From NCBI RefSeq assembly GCF_033763495.1, contig NZ_JANRKL010000204.1, positions 24,100 to 88,099 of the forward strand: a stretch of 64,000 nucleotides of DNA, read 5' to 3'. Source of the stretch: Haliscomenobacter sp033763495. Its GTDB lineage: Bacteria; Bacteroidota; Bacteroidia; Chitinophagales; Saprospiraceae. Positions 45,790 through 55,100 of this stretch are shown piece by piece. How positions within the stretch are numbered: the stretch's first letter is position 1; every line of letters starts with the position of its first letter. The notes under the pieces are model-generated. The model had not been told where the DNA came from, made no database searches, and saw only the letters and a program-made list of their open reading frames with translations. Position numbers and translations under genes: made by a program.

Positions 45790-45820
45790 TTTGAAATGTC
45801 TCAAAACCCAACTATATTTG
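45790..45820 (+). promoter_or_regulatory. Bacteroidota-type promoter of xisHI
   Basis: TTTG at 45790-45793 and TATATTTG at 45813-45820 are separated by exactly 19 bases. This is the best match in the window to the phylum consensus TTTG-N19-TAnnTTTG. The predicted start of transcription, four to six bases after the -7 element, falls at or next to the xisH ATG at 45825, so the mRNA would be leaderless. Confidence 0.65.
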
Positions 45821-45824
45821 TCAT

Positions 45825-46241
45825 ATGGCAAGAAGAGACCTATACCATGATGCCGTTCGATCTGCCCTAGAAAAAGAAGGTTGGACAATCACTGCTGATC
45901 CTCTAGATTTAACCATTGGTGAAGTCGAGTTATTTGCAGATTTAGGTGTAGAAAGAGTGCTTGCGGCAGAAAGAGGAACTGAAAAAATAGCAGTAGAGAT
46001 AAAATCCTTTGTTGGTCAATCTCCAGTCTCTGAATTCCATAAGGCATTAGGGCAATACGAAAACTACCGCCTCTCTTTGGAAGAATTAGACCCAACTCGT
46101 GCGGTATGGTTGGCGATACCTGATGAAGCCTAGAACGATTTTTTTCAAAGGCCATTTATCCAAAAAGCGGTCAATCGACATCAGATTGAATTGATTATCT
46201 TTAGTCCTGACAATGAAACCATCATCCAATGGATAAAATAA
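45825..46241 (+). pseudogene. xisH: XisH family protein, interrupted by an in-frame amber codon
   Basis: XisH was named as a factor for excision of the fdxN element in heterocystous cyanobacteria and has a PD-(D/E)xK nuclease-like fold. Codons 1-102 encode a normal start (MARRDLYHDAVRSALEKEGW) including the acidic ELFADLG and the VEIKSF motif that would hold the catalytic E-x-K. Codon 103 is TAG. The same frame then continues for 35 codons with typical XisH C-terminal sequence (NDFFQRPFIQKAVNRHQIEL ... ETIIQWIK) to TAA at 46239-46241, giving the usual family length of 138 codons. The position of the TAG normally holds a tyrosine as far as I recall, one base away. Either a recent nonsense mutation, a sequencing error or readthrough is possible. 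XisI overlaps the 3' end. Confidence 0.82.
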
Positions 46242-46567
46242 TCCAATATCAACAAATCATCTTGGAGCTTTTGCAGGAGTATGCTTCTATTAACAAAAGC
46301 CTCACTCCAAATGTAAAATCACAAATGATTATAGACAAGGACAACCACCACTACCAACTCCTTTCCATTGGTTGGCACAATAACCGCTATGTCTATACCA
46401 TTGCGTTTCATTTTGACATCATAGAAAACAAAATTTGGATCCAGCAAAACAATACCGATCTCCTCATTGCCGATGAGTTGGTAGAAAAAGGAGTCGAAAA
46501 ATCTGACATCGTTTTGGGTTTCATCTCGGAAAAAGCCCGAAACTATAGTGGGTATGCAATGAATTAA
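46229..46567 (+). CDS. xisI: XisI family protein
   Basis: XisI is the regular partner of XisH and was also named from fdxN element excision control. The 112-residue product is intact, with the family segments KIIQYQQIILELLQEYA, YQLLSIGWHNNRYVY and WIQQNNTDLLIADELVEKGV, and the terminal DIVLGFISEKARNYSGYA. Its ATG lies 13 bases inside the xisH frame, so translation normally follows XisH; the amber codon upstream may lower its expression. Such pairs are abundant in filamentous cyanobacteria and some Bacteroidota; their role outside element excision is unknown. It ends 21 bases before a converging WD40 gene. Confidence 0.88.
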   Translation: MDKIIQYQQIILELLQEYASINKSLTPNVKSQMIIDKDNHHYQLLSIGWHNNRYVYTIAFHFDIIENKIWIQQNNTDLLIADELVEKGVEKSDIVLGFISEKARNYSGYAMN

Positions 46568-46588
46568 ACGGAAAGCACCCCAAAAAAT

Positions 46589-49219
46589 CTATTCCTCCTC
46601 CTTCCACAGCCCATCCGCCTTCGCCTCCAATTCCTTTGCCTTCGCCTCCTTTCCATCATCCCGATACACCGCCGCCCATTTGCGCAGCATCTTCGCCCAA
46701 TCCATGCGAATGAGCAGCTCATCCTGTAGTGCAAGTGCCGCCGTGTAGAGCCGATTGGCGCGGGCATACGGCGCCTCTACCCTACTGAGTACATTGCTAC
46801 CCCCGGCTTGCGCTGCCGCCAGATCGGCAAAGGCTTTGATTTGCCATACTTCGCAAGTAGCGATGAGTTTGGCTTCGTTGTTGGGATGGAGATCGAGGAG
46901 GGTTTCGAGGTTGTAGGAGGCGAGTTGTGCTGCGCTCAGGCCTGATAGTTGTCGGTTTTTGCCCTGCAGCGTGCTGCGCCAGCCTTCGGGGGTAAAGTCC
47001 CAAATTTTGGCCGTTTGATCTGTAGACCCAGTTGCGAGCCTTTTCCCATCGGGGGAAAAAGCGACGCTGGTGACCTTGGAAGTGTGTCCTTTTAGGTTGA
47101 GGATTGGCCTACCAGAGACCAAGTCCCAAATTTTGGCCGTTTTGTCGGAAGACCCAGTGGCGAGTCTTTTCCCATCCGGAGAGAAGATGACACTCAATAC
47201 CTCGTCAGTATGCCCTTGCAGGTTGAGGATTTGTTTGCCAGAGATTAAGTCCCAAATTTTGACTGTATTGTCTGTAGCTCCAGTTGCAAGTTTTTTGCCA
47301 TCCGGAGAGAAGGCTACACTATTGACGATTGCTGCAATCCAAAATTTATGGGGTGGTTTATCGGATCCGAGATACCAAATTTTGGCCGTTTTATCCACAG
47401 ACCCAGTGGCAAGTCTTTTGCCATCTGGAGAAAATGTGACGCTTTTCACGGAGGCAGAATGATCATATAGGCTTTGAGGTAGCTTATCAGACCCGAGATT
47501 CCAAATATAGACATTCTTGTCAAAAGACCCCGTGGCGAGTTTTTTGCCATCCGGAGAGAAGGCTACACTATAAACGGACTCCTTATGGCCATTGAAGTCC
47601 TGAGTTGGTTGACCGGTGGCAATGTCCCAGATTTTTGCAGTATTGTCGGAGGCCCCGGTGGCGAGTTTTTTCCCATCTGGAGAAAAGGCGACACTATTGA
47701 CATATTGGGTATGCTCTTGAAAGCTGAGAATTGCTTTATAGGAGTCTAAATCCCAGATTTTTGCAGTGTTGTCTCCTCCTCCTGTTGCAAGTTTTTTCCC
47801 ATCTGGGGAGAATGCAACACTCCATACAAAGGAGGTGTGCCCACTAAGGCTAAGGATTTGTTTATCCGATTCGAGATCCCAAATTTTGGCCGTTTTATCG
47901 GAAGACCCAGTGGCGAGTTTTTTGCCATCCGGGGAAAAGGCCATGCTCGTTACCTCATCATCGTGCCCTAGAAGATTGAGGATTAGGTTACCGGATTCGA
48001 GGTCCCAAATTTTTACTATTTTATTGAACGCAGACCCAGTAACGAGTTTTTTACCATCTGGAGAGATTGCAACATTTTCGGCGAATGGTGGTAATCCACT
48101 GATGCTGCGAATTAGGTTACCGGATTCAAGATCCCAAATTTTGGCTGTTCTGTCGTGGGATCCGGTGACAAGTTTTTTACCATCCGGGGAGAAGGCAACA
48201 CTGTTGACGAAATCTTTATGCACAAAAGGACTGAGCAATGGTTTACCAGAATCGACGTCCCAGATTATTGTAGTATTGTCGAAAGACCCGGTGGCGAGTT
48301 TTTTACCATCTGGGGAGAAGGCGACACTCAATACATCATTCTTATGCCCAGCGAGGTTAAAGGTTGAATCACCTGATTGCAGATCCCAGATTATGGTGGT
48401 ATTGTCGTAAGAGCCAGTGGCAAGTTTTTTGCCATCTGGGGAAAATGCGACGCTACTGATCTCATCATTTGCTTGTAAGCTAAGGATTGGTTGACAAGAG
48501 GAAAGATTCCAAATTTTTGCGGTTTTATCCATGGACCCTGTTGCGAACATCTCACCATCTGGAGAGAATGCTATGCTCGTTAGCTTGTCCGGAAACTCCC
48601 TAAGGCAGAGCATTGGTTTACCAGTATCGAGGTCCCAAATTTTGGCTTTACCAGCAGACAAAGTAGCGAGTTTTTTGCCGTCTGGGGAAAATGCAACGCT
48701 CGATACAACAGACGTATGCCCAGACAACGTTGCTGACCAGTAAAGGGGGGAGTGCATTGAATCATCATTGTAATAAAGAGCCTCCATCAAGGCTCTAGTG
48801 ACCTGAGGATTGTCTACCTCTACATAACGATGCGCTAAGGTGGCCAGTTGAAAGGCTGAAGTGCGGTCACCGTCACGCAGTGCAGTTAGGCTTTTATATG
48901 CCAGGTCATTGGCATAGGTTGTAAGTATTTGACGGCGATTGGCTTCTGCGAGTTCTGCTGCCCTTTCTTTCTCTTTTTTTATCGCCTCAAAAGCCCGCTT
49001 CCGCAGTGCTTTGATTTGGTTCTTTTTCTCTAGGTTATTCCCCGCAAAATTCTCCGCATCATCCAAATTGGCCAACACCTTCTCATACTTATCCTTTGCC
49101 TTGGAAGTTTTTAAAATCTGTTCTGCCTTTTGAAAAGCGCATTCAAAAGAATTACAAGGCTGCTGCGCGTGAAGCTGCCCAATCCATAAAAACAATAGAA
49201 TAAGCCCTATCTTTTTCAT
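46589..49219 (-). CDS. Exported WD40-repeat protein with 14 near-identical blades
   Basis: The 876-residue product begins with a signal peptide (MKKIGLILLFLWIGQLHAQQ), so it should act outside the cytoplasm. Residues about 20-155 are helical and charged, with C22 and C27 in PCNSFECAF, and end in a segment (AYKSLTALRDGDRTSAFQLA) like that between STAND and WD40 modules in fused proteins. Residues about 157-743 hold 14 WD40 repeats of about 42 residues, each close to VAFSPDGKKLATGS and AKIWDLESG, likely two seven-bladed propellers. The C-terminal 130 residues look TPR-like (SGLSAAQLASYNLETLL). A strong AGGAGG ribosome site lies before the ATG, seven bases after the STAND stop. Probable sensor subunit of the operon. 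Confidence 0.85.
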   Translation of the reverse strand: MKKIGLILLFLWIGQLHAQQPCNSFECAFQKAEQILKTSKAKDKYEKVLANLDDAENFAGNNLEKKNQIKALRKRAFEAIKKEKERAAELAEANRRQILTTYANDLAYKSLTALRDGDRTSAFQLATLAHRYVEVDNPQVTRALMEALYYNDDSMHSPLYWSATLSGHTSVVSSVAFSPDGKKLATLSAGKAKIWDLDTGKPMLCLREFPDKLTSIAFSPDGEMFATGSMDKTAKIWNLSSCQPILSLQANDEISSVAFSPDGKKLATGSYDNTTIIWDLQSGDSTFNLAGHKNDVLSVAFSPDGKKLATGSFDNTTIIWDVDSGKPLLSPFVHKDFVNSVAFSPDGKKLVTGSHDRTAKIWDLESGNLIRSISGLPPFAENVAISPDGKKLVTGSAFNKIVKIWDLESGNLILNLLGHDDEVTSMAFSPDGKKLATGSSDKTAKIWDLESDKQILSLSGHTSFVWSVAFSPDGKKLATGGGDNTAKIWDLDSYKAILSFQEHTQYVNSVAFSPDGKKLATGASDNTAKIWDIATGQPTQDFNGHKESVYSVAFSPDGKKLATGSFDKNVYIWNLGSDKLPQSLYDHSASVKSVTFSPDGKRLATGSVDKTAKIWYLGSDKPPHKFWIAAIVNSVAFSPDGKKLATGATDNTVKIWDLISGKQILNLQGHTDEVLSVIFSPDGKRLATGSSDKTAKIWDLVSGRPILNLKGHTSKVTSVAFSPDGKRLATGSTDQTAKIWDFTPEGWRSTLQGKNRQLSGLSAAQLASYNLETLLDLHPNNEAKLIATCEVWQIKAFADLAAAQAGGSNVLSRVEAPYARANRLYTAALALQDELLIRMDWAKMLRKWAAVYRDDGKEAKAKELEAKADGLWKEEE
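46990..48750 (-). repeat. Tandem coding repeat, 14 units of about 126 bp
   Basis: The WD40 blades recur at DNA level with a period near 126 bases. On the plus strand phrases such as GTCCCAAATTTTGGCCGT and TTTTTTGCCATCCGGAGAGA reappear in most units. Similarity among units is much higher than in the WD40 part of the caspase gene nearby, which points to recent amplification or ongoing gene conversion. Confidence 0.8.
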
Positions 49220-49226
49220 CTCCTCC

Positions 49227-50876
49227 TTATTTGTTTCGACAATTTTTTGCCTTAAGTCGCTGATTGATTTTTTCGATCTGTTTTTGTAAGCCTGCGTTAT
49301 CCGGATACTTTACTTGCATAGAATCAATTGCTTGAATCATATTCTGGTCAGGGCAACTCAAGCCGTTGTCTAAAATATTTTCGGCACGCCGATAGACATC
49401 CTGAAACTCAGCCACCTCTTTATCTTCCAGTGCTTTGCGGGCTTTGTCCCGTTCGGCAATGGCCAGTTTTTCGGCTTCCAAGGCCTTGTTTTTGGCTTCA
49501 ATGGCGTCATTGCTCAATTTTAACACATACAACATCACCCCAATCACCACCGCCAGTGCCAGTCCGGTTAGCCCCAAAATGAACAACAGCCGATTCCGCC
49601 GCCGTTTTGCCTCCAGCCGCTCTCGCTCCACCCGCTCATGGGCTCTCCGCTCCGCCTTCGATTTCAAAATCGGCGCAATCAAGGTATCGTGGCTCACCTC
49701 ATAATTAAAGCCTCCCATCGAAGTGGATTCCCGCCGCAACAGGAAGTTACTTTCCAATTGGTTCAGCAGTGCTTGAGAAATGCCTTTTTCAGCCAGCAAT
49801 ACCCCCGAATCTACACCCAGGCGGCGGGCTTCCCCCGTGTTGGCATCTTCAAACAGCAACTTTTCTTCAATCAACAATTGCGCTGCCTCCTGGGCACCCG
49901 GCTCCAGTTTGTCCAACAAACGTTGGTAGTAGCCTTCAAAAATCTCGTCAATCTGTTCGGCAAAATGTTGGGGCTCCACCCTTTGGCCGGGAATCTCCCC
50001 TTTGATCACCTTATCCTCCAGGTATTCGCACAAAATCTGCAACTGAAAGGCCTCGATGCCCGAACGTTGGCTGCTTTTGCTGGCCGCCAGTTTTTGGGTC
50101 ATCACTTTGAGGGCTTCCGGGCTGTAGGCAAACACCGGGGAAACAAAGTCTCCCGCGCGCTTGGCCGGGCCTACAATCGCCTCTTGTGCTTGCGCCTCGC
50201 TCAGTCCCCGCAGTTCGTAGCGTTTTTGCAGGATGGCGGGCAGTTTGTCTTTCATCGAGTCCAGCAGACTCATGCGGTCGGCACGGATGGCCAGCAGCAC
50301 TTTGGCGTCGAAGGCCGTGGCGATGAAGGCCTGTTGGCTGGCACTCAGGGTATCGTTTTGGTTGCGCACGGCTTGGGGCACCTCGGTGTAGAGCAGGTCG
50401 GCAATTTGTTCTTTAAATGCCTGCTGATCGGCCAGAGGGTAGCTGAAAAACTCCTCAAACTGGTCGAAGATCAGCACAAAGCGCCGCTGTTGGGAGCTTT
50501 GTTTGCGTTTCATTTGTTGCCAAAGGGTGGGCGGCAGATTTAGGTTGTCCAAAAAAGCGGCCTCGGGTTTGTCTTCCAATACTTCATTAATTTTCAGGCG
50601 CAGGTTGTCCAGCGGGGCGGGAGATTGGCCGGCCACGTAGCTGCCCAGGCGCACCACAATGGGCACCGCCTCGGTTTCAATTTCCGGCAAAATCCCGGCA
50701 TTGATCAATGAACTTTTGCCGTAGCCCGATTTGCCGAAGAGCACCACCAGCTTTTCCAGCCAAACCAGGTCGAGCAAGTCTTCAATGTCGCGGTCGCGCC
50801 CGAAGAACAAGTCGCGCTCCGAGGTTTCAAAAGGTTTGACCCCCGGGTAGCGTTTTTGGATATTAGGGCTACTCAT
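49227..50876 (-). CDS. Membrane-anchored STAND NTPase (nSTAND1-like)
   Basis: The ATG at 50876 overlaps the SIR2 stop by four bases (ATGA); a TTG two codons upstream is less likely. The 549-residue product opens directly with the STAND entry motif (YPGVKPFETSERDLFFGRD), then Walker A GKSGYGKSS (about 48-56), Walker B FVLIFDQFEEFF (about 133-144) and the sensor region LLAIRADRMSLLDSM. A winged-helix-like part ends in NYEVSHDTLIAPIL (about 390). One membrane helix (about 429-454, LLFILGLTGLALAVVIGVML) is followed by a coiled coil and a tail with two Cys. The WD40 sensor usually fused after such a helix is missing here and is encoded by the next gene. Predicted role: NTP-dependent switch between sensor and SIR2 effector. 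Confidence 0.87.
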   Translation of the reverse strand: MSSPNIQKRYPGVKPFETSERDLFFGRDRDIEDLLDLVWLEKLVVLFGKSGYGKSSLINAGILPEIETEAVPIVVRLGSYVAGQSPAPLDNLRLKINEVLEDKPEAAFLDNLNLPPTLWQQMKRKQSSQQRRFVLIFDQFEEFFSYPLADQQAFKEQIADLLYTEVPQAVRNQNDTLSASQQAFIATAFDAKVLLAIRADRMSLLDSMKDKLPAILQKRYELRGLSEAQAQEAIVGPAKRAGDFVSPVFAYSPEALKVMTQKLAASKSSQRSGIEAFQLQILCEYLEDKVIKGEIPGQRVEPQHFAEQIDEIFEGYYQRLLDKLEPGAQEAAQLLIEEKLLFEDANTGEARRLGVDSGVLLAEKGISQALLNQLESNFLLRRESTSMGGFNYEVSHDTLIAPILKSKAERRAHERVERERLEAKRRRNRLLFILGLTGLALAVVIGVMLYVLKLSNDAIEAKNKALEAEKLAIAERDKARKALEDKEVAEFQDVYRRAENILDNGLSCPDQNMIQAIDSMQVKYPDNAGLQKQIEKINQRLKAKNCRNK

Positions 50877-51943
50877 GGGCAAACCTTTTTGGAGAGTTCA
50901 AGAATGGTGTCCAGGATTTGCGCCAGACCAGTGCGGTAGTCGCGACTATCCATCTGGTCTTTGTCTTCTTCCATTTTGCTGTAGCGACCCTGGGTGAGGA
51001 GTACTTCATTTTCCCAATCCAGCCCTTTGGCGGCCTGGTGTAGCAGCTCCAGGGCATTATCAATTTCGCCGATGGCCACCCGTTTGCGGATTTCCACTGC
51101 TTCCGGAGAGGCGCTTTCGGCGGCCACGGGGCGCAGGAGTTGTTTTTCGGCACAACGTTGGTACAATTCCCCAAAAAAATCGTACTGGTCGCCCATGAAT
51201 TCGATTTTGAACTGCTGCACCACAAAGCCATTGGTGTCCAGGTCCACCACCGGGTTGTTGATGGAGATGCGTTTTTCGATGCGGCCTTCGTCGCTCAGGA
51301 ACTTGAGCAGGAGTTGGGAGTACCATTTGTCGAACTGAAAACCCAGGAAAATATAGGTGCTCGCTTCGCGAAAAGCCCGCATGAGTTTGTTGGGCAAACT
51401 GGAAGTACCCAGGGCAGATTGCAGCATTTTGTACACATCGTCGTAATCCAGCACCAGGGTATCGTCCTGGTCTTTGCTGCCGAAGAGGTTGTAGATCAGG
51501 GGCAGGGCCTTACTGGGTTTTTCGATCTCGTCGTTTTCATTGTCGCGGTGGCGGTGCTGGAAGTAGTGAAAACGGTGTTTTACTCCGTACCGATAAAAGG
51601 CTTCAGATACAAAGGTATCGGGGTTAAGCGACACAACTACATGAAAAGGAATCTGGACGATACGTTGCAGGATGTTCTCATCAGGTGTGATGTCGCGGTA
51701 AAAGCGTTTGACTTGCCGAGCTACACGCACCTTGCCTTCGGGGGAGCTGAAGAGGAAAAAACCATCGCGTTCGTAGTAATAGGCGATGTCCTCGCGGTTG
51801 CGCTCGTAGAGGGTATCCCGCAATTGGCGGTTCAGGGGCTGGCCATTTATCTGCATGATCTCGGGGCCGATGAGGAGCACTGCTTTTTGGTCCTGGATGT
51901 CGTCGAGAATGTCGAGCCAGTCTGAGGTGGAGATGTTTTGCAC
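50873..51943 (-). CDS. SIR2-like protein with C-terminal effector-associated-type domain
   Basis: The gene starts with GTG at 51943 and encodes 356 residues. Residues about 15-260 resemble the SIR2-like (SIR2_2) domain of conflict systems: the nucleotide-loop region AVLLIGPEI (21-29), the HVVVSLNPDTFVSEAF stretch (101-116, matching the TTNYD region), IYNLFGS (150-156), LVLDYDDVYKML (163-174) and YIFLGFQFDKWY (197-208). Residues about 285-353 (EIRKRVAIGEIDNALELL, ENEVLLTQGRYSKME, LAQILDTILEL) look like effector-associated domain EAD11, a helical adaptor. Active SIR2 NADases carry a His near the IYNLFGS position, so catalysis is uncertain here. First gene of the operon with the STAND and WD40 genes. 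I am confident of the fold, less of the activity. Confidence 0.75.
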   Translation of the reverse strand: MQNISTSDWLDILDDIQDQKAVLLIGPEIMQINGQPLNRQLRDTLYERNREDIAYYYERDGFFLFSSPEGKVRVARQVKRFYRDITPDENILQRIVQIPFHVVVSLNPDTFVSEAFYRYGVKHRFHYFQHRHRDNENDEIEKPSKALPLIYNLFGSKDQDDTLVLDYDDVYKMLQSALGTSSLPNKLMRAFREASTYIFLGFQFDKWYSQLLLKFLSDEGRIEKRISINNPVVDLDTNGFVVQQFKIEFMGDQYDFFGELYQRCAEKQLLRPVAAESASPEAVEIRKRVAIGEIDNALELLHQAAKGLDWENEVLLTQGRYSKMEEDKDQMDSRDYRTGLAQILDTILELSKKVCP

Positions 51944-52159
51944 GCTGTGAAGGGTTTTAGGGGTTAATGTGGTAGAATGGCCTTAAAACTAATAAAAAAA
52001 ATCGCTTTAAAAAAGGGCCATTTTTTTCAATTTTCCAACTGATTCTGGGGAGTGTGCAAGTACATTTTAGATTCCAGCACCTCTTTAATGCCGTACCTCC
52101 TTACTAATTTGTAACTTTGTCAATGGACCTCCTGACCCACATCTCAGAAACCTCGCCAA
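51944..52159. promoter_or_regulatory. Divergent promoter region between the SIR2 operon and the WD40-caspase gene
   Basis: TAACTTTG at 52112-52119 on the plus strand matches TAnnTTTG and would give a leader of about 35 bases for the caspase gene. No -33 element is at the right distance. No equally good element was seen on the minus strand for the SIR2 gene. Both directions may share regulation through this 216-base gap. Confidence 0.4.
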
Positions 52160-55100
52160 ATGAGCAAATATGCTTGTCTTCTTTTTATCCTTTGCCTCTG
52201 TCGGCTGGCTGCCCAAAAACCTGAATTGGTCATTCAACATGAAGGCCATGTTTCGGAAGTTCAACACGTTTGTTTTTCGGCTGATGAACAACAGGCATTG
52301 AGCGCTGGAAAAGACAAGCGCATGGTACTTTGGGATCTTACCAGCAAAAAAGCCGTGCGTTTCATTCAATTGGATACAACGCCTGTTTTTATTTGTTATG
52401 GTTCCAATGATCAGACCGCAATTGCCCTTTTGGCGGGCAAAGGCCTGAGTGCCTGGAATCTCAACAATGGCCAGCAACTTTGGCGTGTCCAAGTGGGGCA
52501 ATACCAGTTCGTGGAACAGCGGAAAGATAGCCTGTACTTGCACCACCTGGATAAAACATCGTCTTGTTGGGACTTGAAGACTGGCAAAAAGTTTTGGCAG
52601 AAATCGCTCCGAGTTCAAAAAACATCACCTCCCGCCCTACCTGCTGGGCTGAAGGCCAAACTGGATGGTTTAAACAAAGAATTTAGCTATAAAATAACAT
52701 TTTCACGGGACGGGCGGCTAGCAGTAGTTGCCATAGGCAAACCTACCTGGTCATGGTGGACCACTCCTGGTCAAGCACCTGGTTTTTCGGGATATGGTGG
52801 TTTGCTGGTTTGGGATTTGCAAAAAGACGAACAGCCCTTTCCCGTGGTTGATCTTCCATTAATCATCAACGCTGTGGCGATTTCGGCAGACGGAAAGCGC
52901 TGTTTGTCGGCTAGTGATGATCGAACAGTACGTTATTGGGATCTTTCTACCGGTAAAGAACTTATTCGGATGCAACGAGAACCCGGTAGGGAAACCCGGA
53001 TTACCTTTACTTCTGACTTCCGACGAGTTGCTATTTCTCGTTTCGACGATCGATTGAAAATTTTTGACCTGGATAAGCGCAACAACCTGGTATCCCATTC
53101 CAATATTTTGACAGCCAATACAATCCAGTTCAACGCGAAAGACTCAGAGCTCTTTGTGGCAGACCGTAAAGGGCCTTTCCTGCAGCTTAGTTCAGAAACC
53201 CTGGATACGATACAAAAGATTGAAAGGCACCCATACATGGATGTGGTACATAGCCTTTCCATTTCCCCGGATGGAAAGCAATTGCTGCTTGGATCTGCTA
53301 ATAACTCCAGAGTGTTTGACTATTCTTCCGGAAGTATTCTCAAAAAGGACATTATCAGGCTCATCCAAAACGAGCAGAAAGAAATCATCGGTTTTGAAAC
53401 TCGCGCAGAAAAAATTTATGTGGCGCGGTTTATTGACAACTTTAGTCAGGCCAACGAAAATGATCAATTAGTCTATCTACAAAATCCAAATGCTGTTTCC
53501 ATCTGGAATCTCCAGGAAGGGCGATTGGAACAAATGTTACAACCCTATTCCTCAAAAGAAGCGATAACCAGCATGGCAACTGCATTCTCACCCAATGGGA
53601 GTTTCGCACTGGCCAAAATTCAGAAAAAATGGATGGCCTGGAATGCCCAAACTGGGAATTTGATCCGAAATACCTCAGGCAGCGAATTTTTCAACGCCAT
53701 TCATTTTGATGACCAGGGAAGCCATGCTTTGAGCATTCTACCAGACGGACAATTGAATATATGGAACCTGGAAAAAGGAGAAATTGAAAAAAACTTCAAT
53801 GGTTTGGGCCGTGCTCTCGCCGCAGCATTCAATTCCTCGGGTGAAAAGGGTATCATCCTCGATGAAAATGGCACAATTCGGGAATGGAACGCCAATTTTG
53901 GGGCTCCATTGAGGCAAATAAAGGCCATAAAAACGCAAGATGTCCTTGAACTCCGCTACACTCCTGATGAAAACTTCGTACTGGTTATCAGTCAAAATGC
54001 CACTGAAATTTGGAATTTGGCCACAGGCAAGCTCATACTGCGGCTAAGCCAGAGAGAAAAAGCAGCTTTCGATTCCGATGTATTTTGGGATGGCCATACC
54101 TATGACCAAGTCAATAGTTTTGAATTTTTGCCCGATGGAAAAACGGCGGTATCCACAACGCATGGTGGAATCATTCAGTTTTGGGATTTTCGAAGCGGAA
54201 AAGAAATTTGTACGCTGCATTTTCTGGGACAAAAAGATTGGGCCGTTACGACCCCTGTGGGTTTGTTTGATGCCTCTGATGGCGCAATGGAAGAGATGTA
54301 CTTCCGCCTGGGCACCGAGGTCATCGAGATCGAGCAGCTCAAAGAGCGGTACTTCGAGCCAGGGCTATTGCAAAAACTGCTGGGGTTCGCATCTGGAGAC
54401 TTGCGCCCTGTAGATGAGTTAAACCAGTTGGCATTGCATCCAAAGATCACCAGAGCCACTATCGCTGGTGACCGGGTAAAAGTACAATTACAGGTCCGCA
54501 ACGGGGGCATTGGCAAAGTTGCTTTGCTGCTAAATGGCAAAATTGAATTGGAGTCAAATGTCAATCCTGGCTACAAATCGAGTTTTGAAGTTGATCTTTC
54601 TCGCTATGATCAATTTTTTTTACCAGGAACGGCCAATCGACTTTCACTCCGAGCATACAATAAGGAAGGATGGCTCAAAGGCCAGCCATACGTCTTTCTT
54701 TACGACCCAGTCAGCGCGAAAGGTACAAGTACCAATGGCCCCTTGGTCCCTCTGCGGACTAAAACTGACGCCAAACTTGACTCGATTAACTTATATGCGG
54801 TGGTGATCGGCACCTCCAAATATCGCGGGGAAAAACTCAATCTGAAATACCCTGACAAGGACGCAGTGGCTTTTGCACAAGCCCTTCGGCTCGCAGGAGT
54901 ACCTTTGTTTGGGAAAAATATGGAAATCAAACTGCTAACTACCCAGAACGGGCCAGCTCCCAGAAAGGCAGTGGTAGCCAAAGCCTTCGCCGAGATAGCG
55001 GCTAAATCAGACCCCAATGACATTCTCCTGGTTTATCTCTCTGGCCATGGCATCACCTACCCAGCCAACAGTGAAAAAGGTCAATTTTATTACCTGACAA

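Noticed and set aside
49638..50543. 301-codon plus-strand frame opposite the STAND gene
   Set aside because: Antisense shadow of the Walker and winged-helix region.
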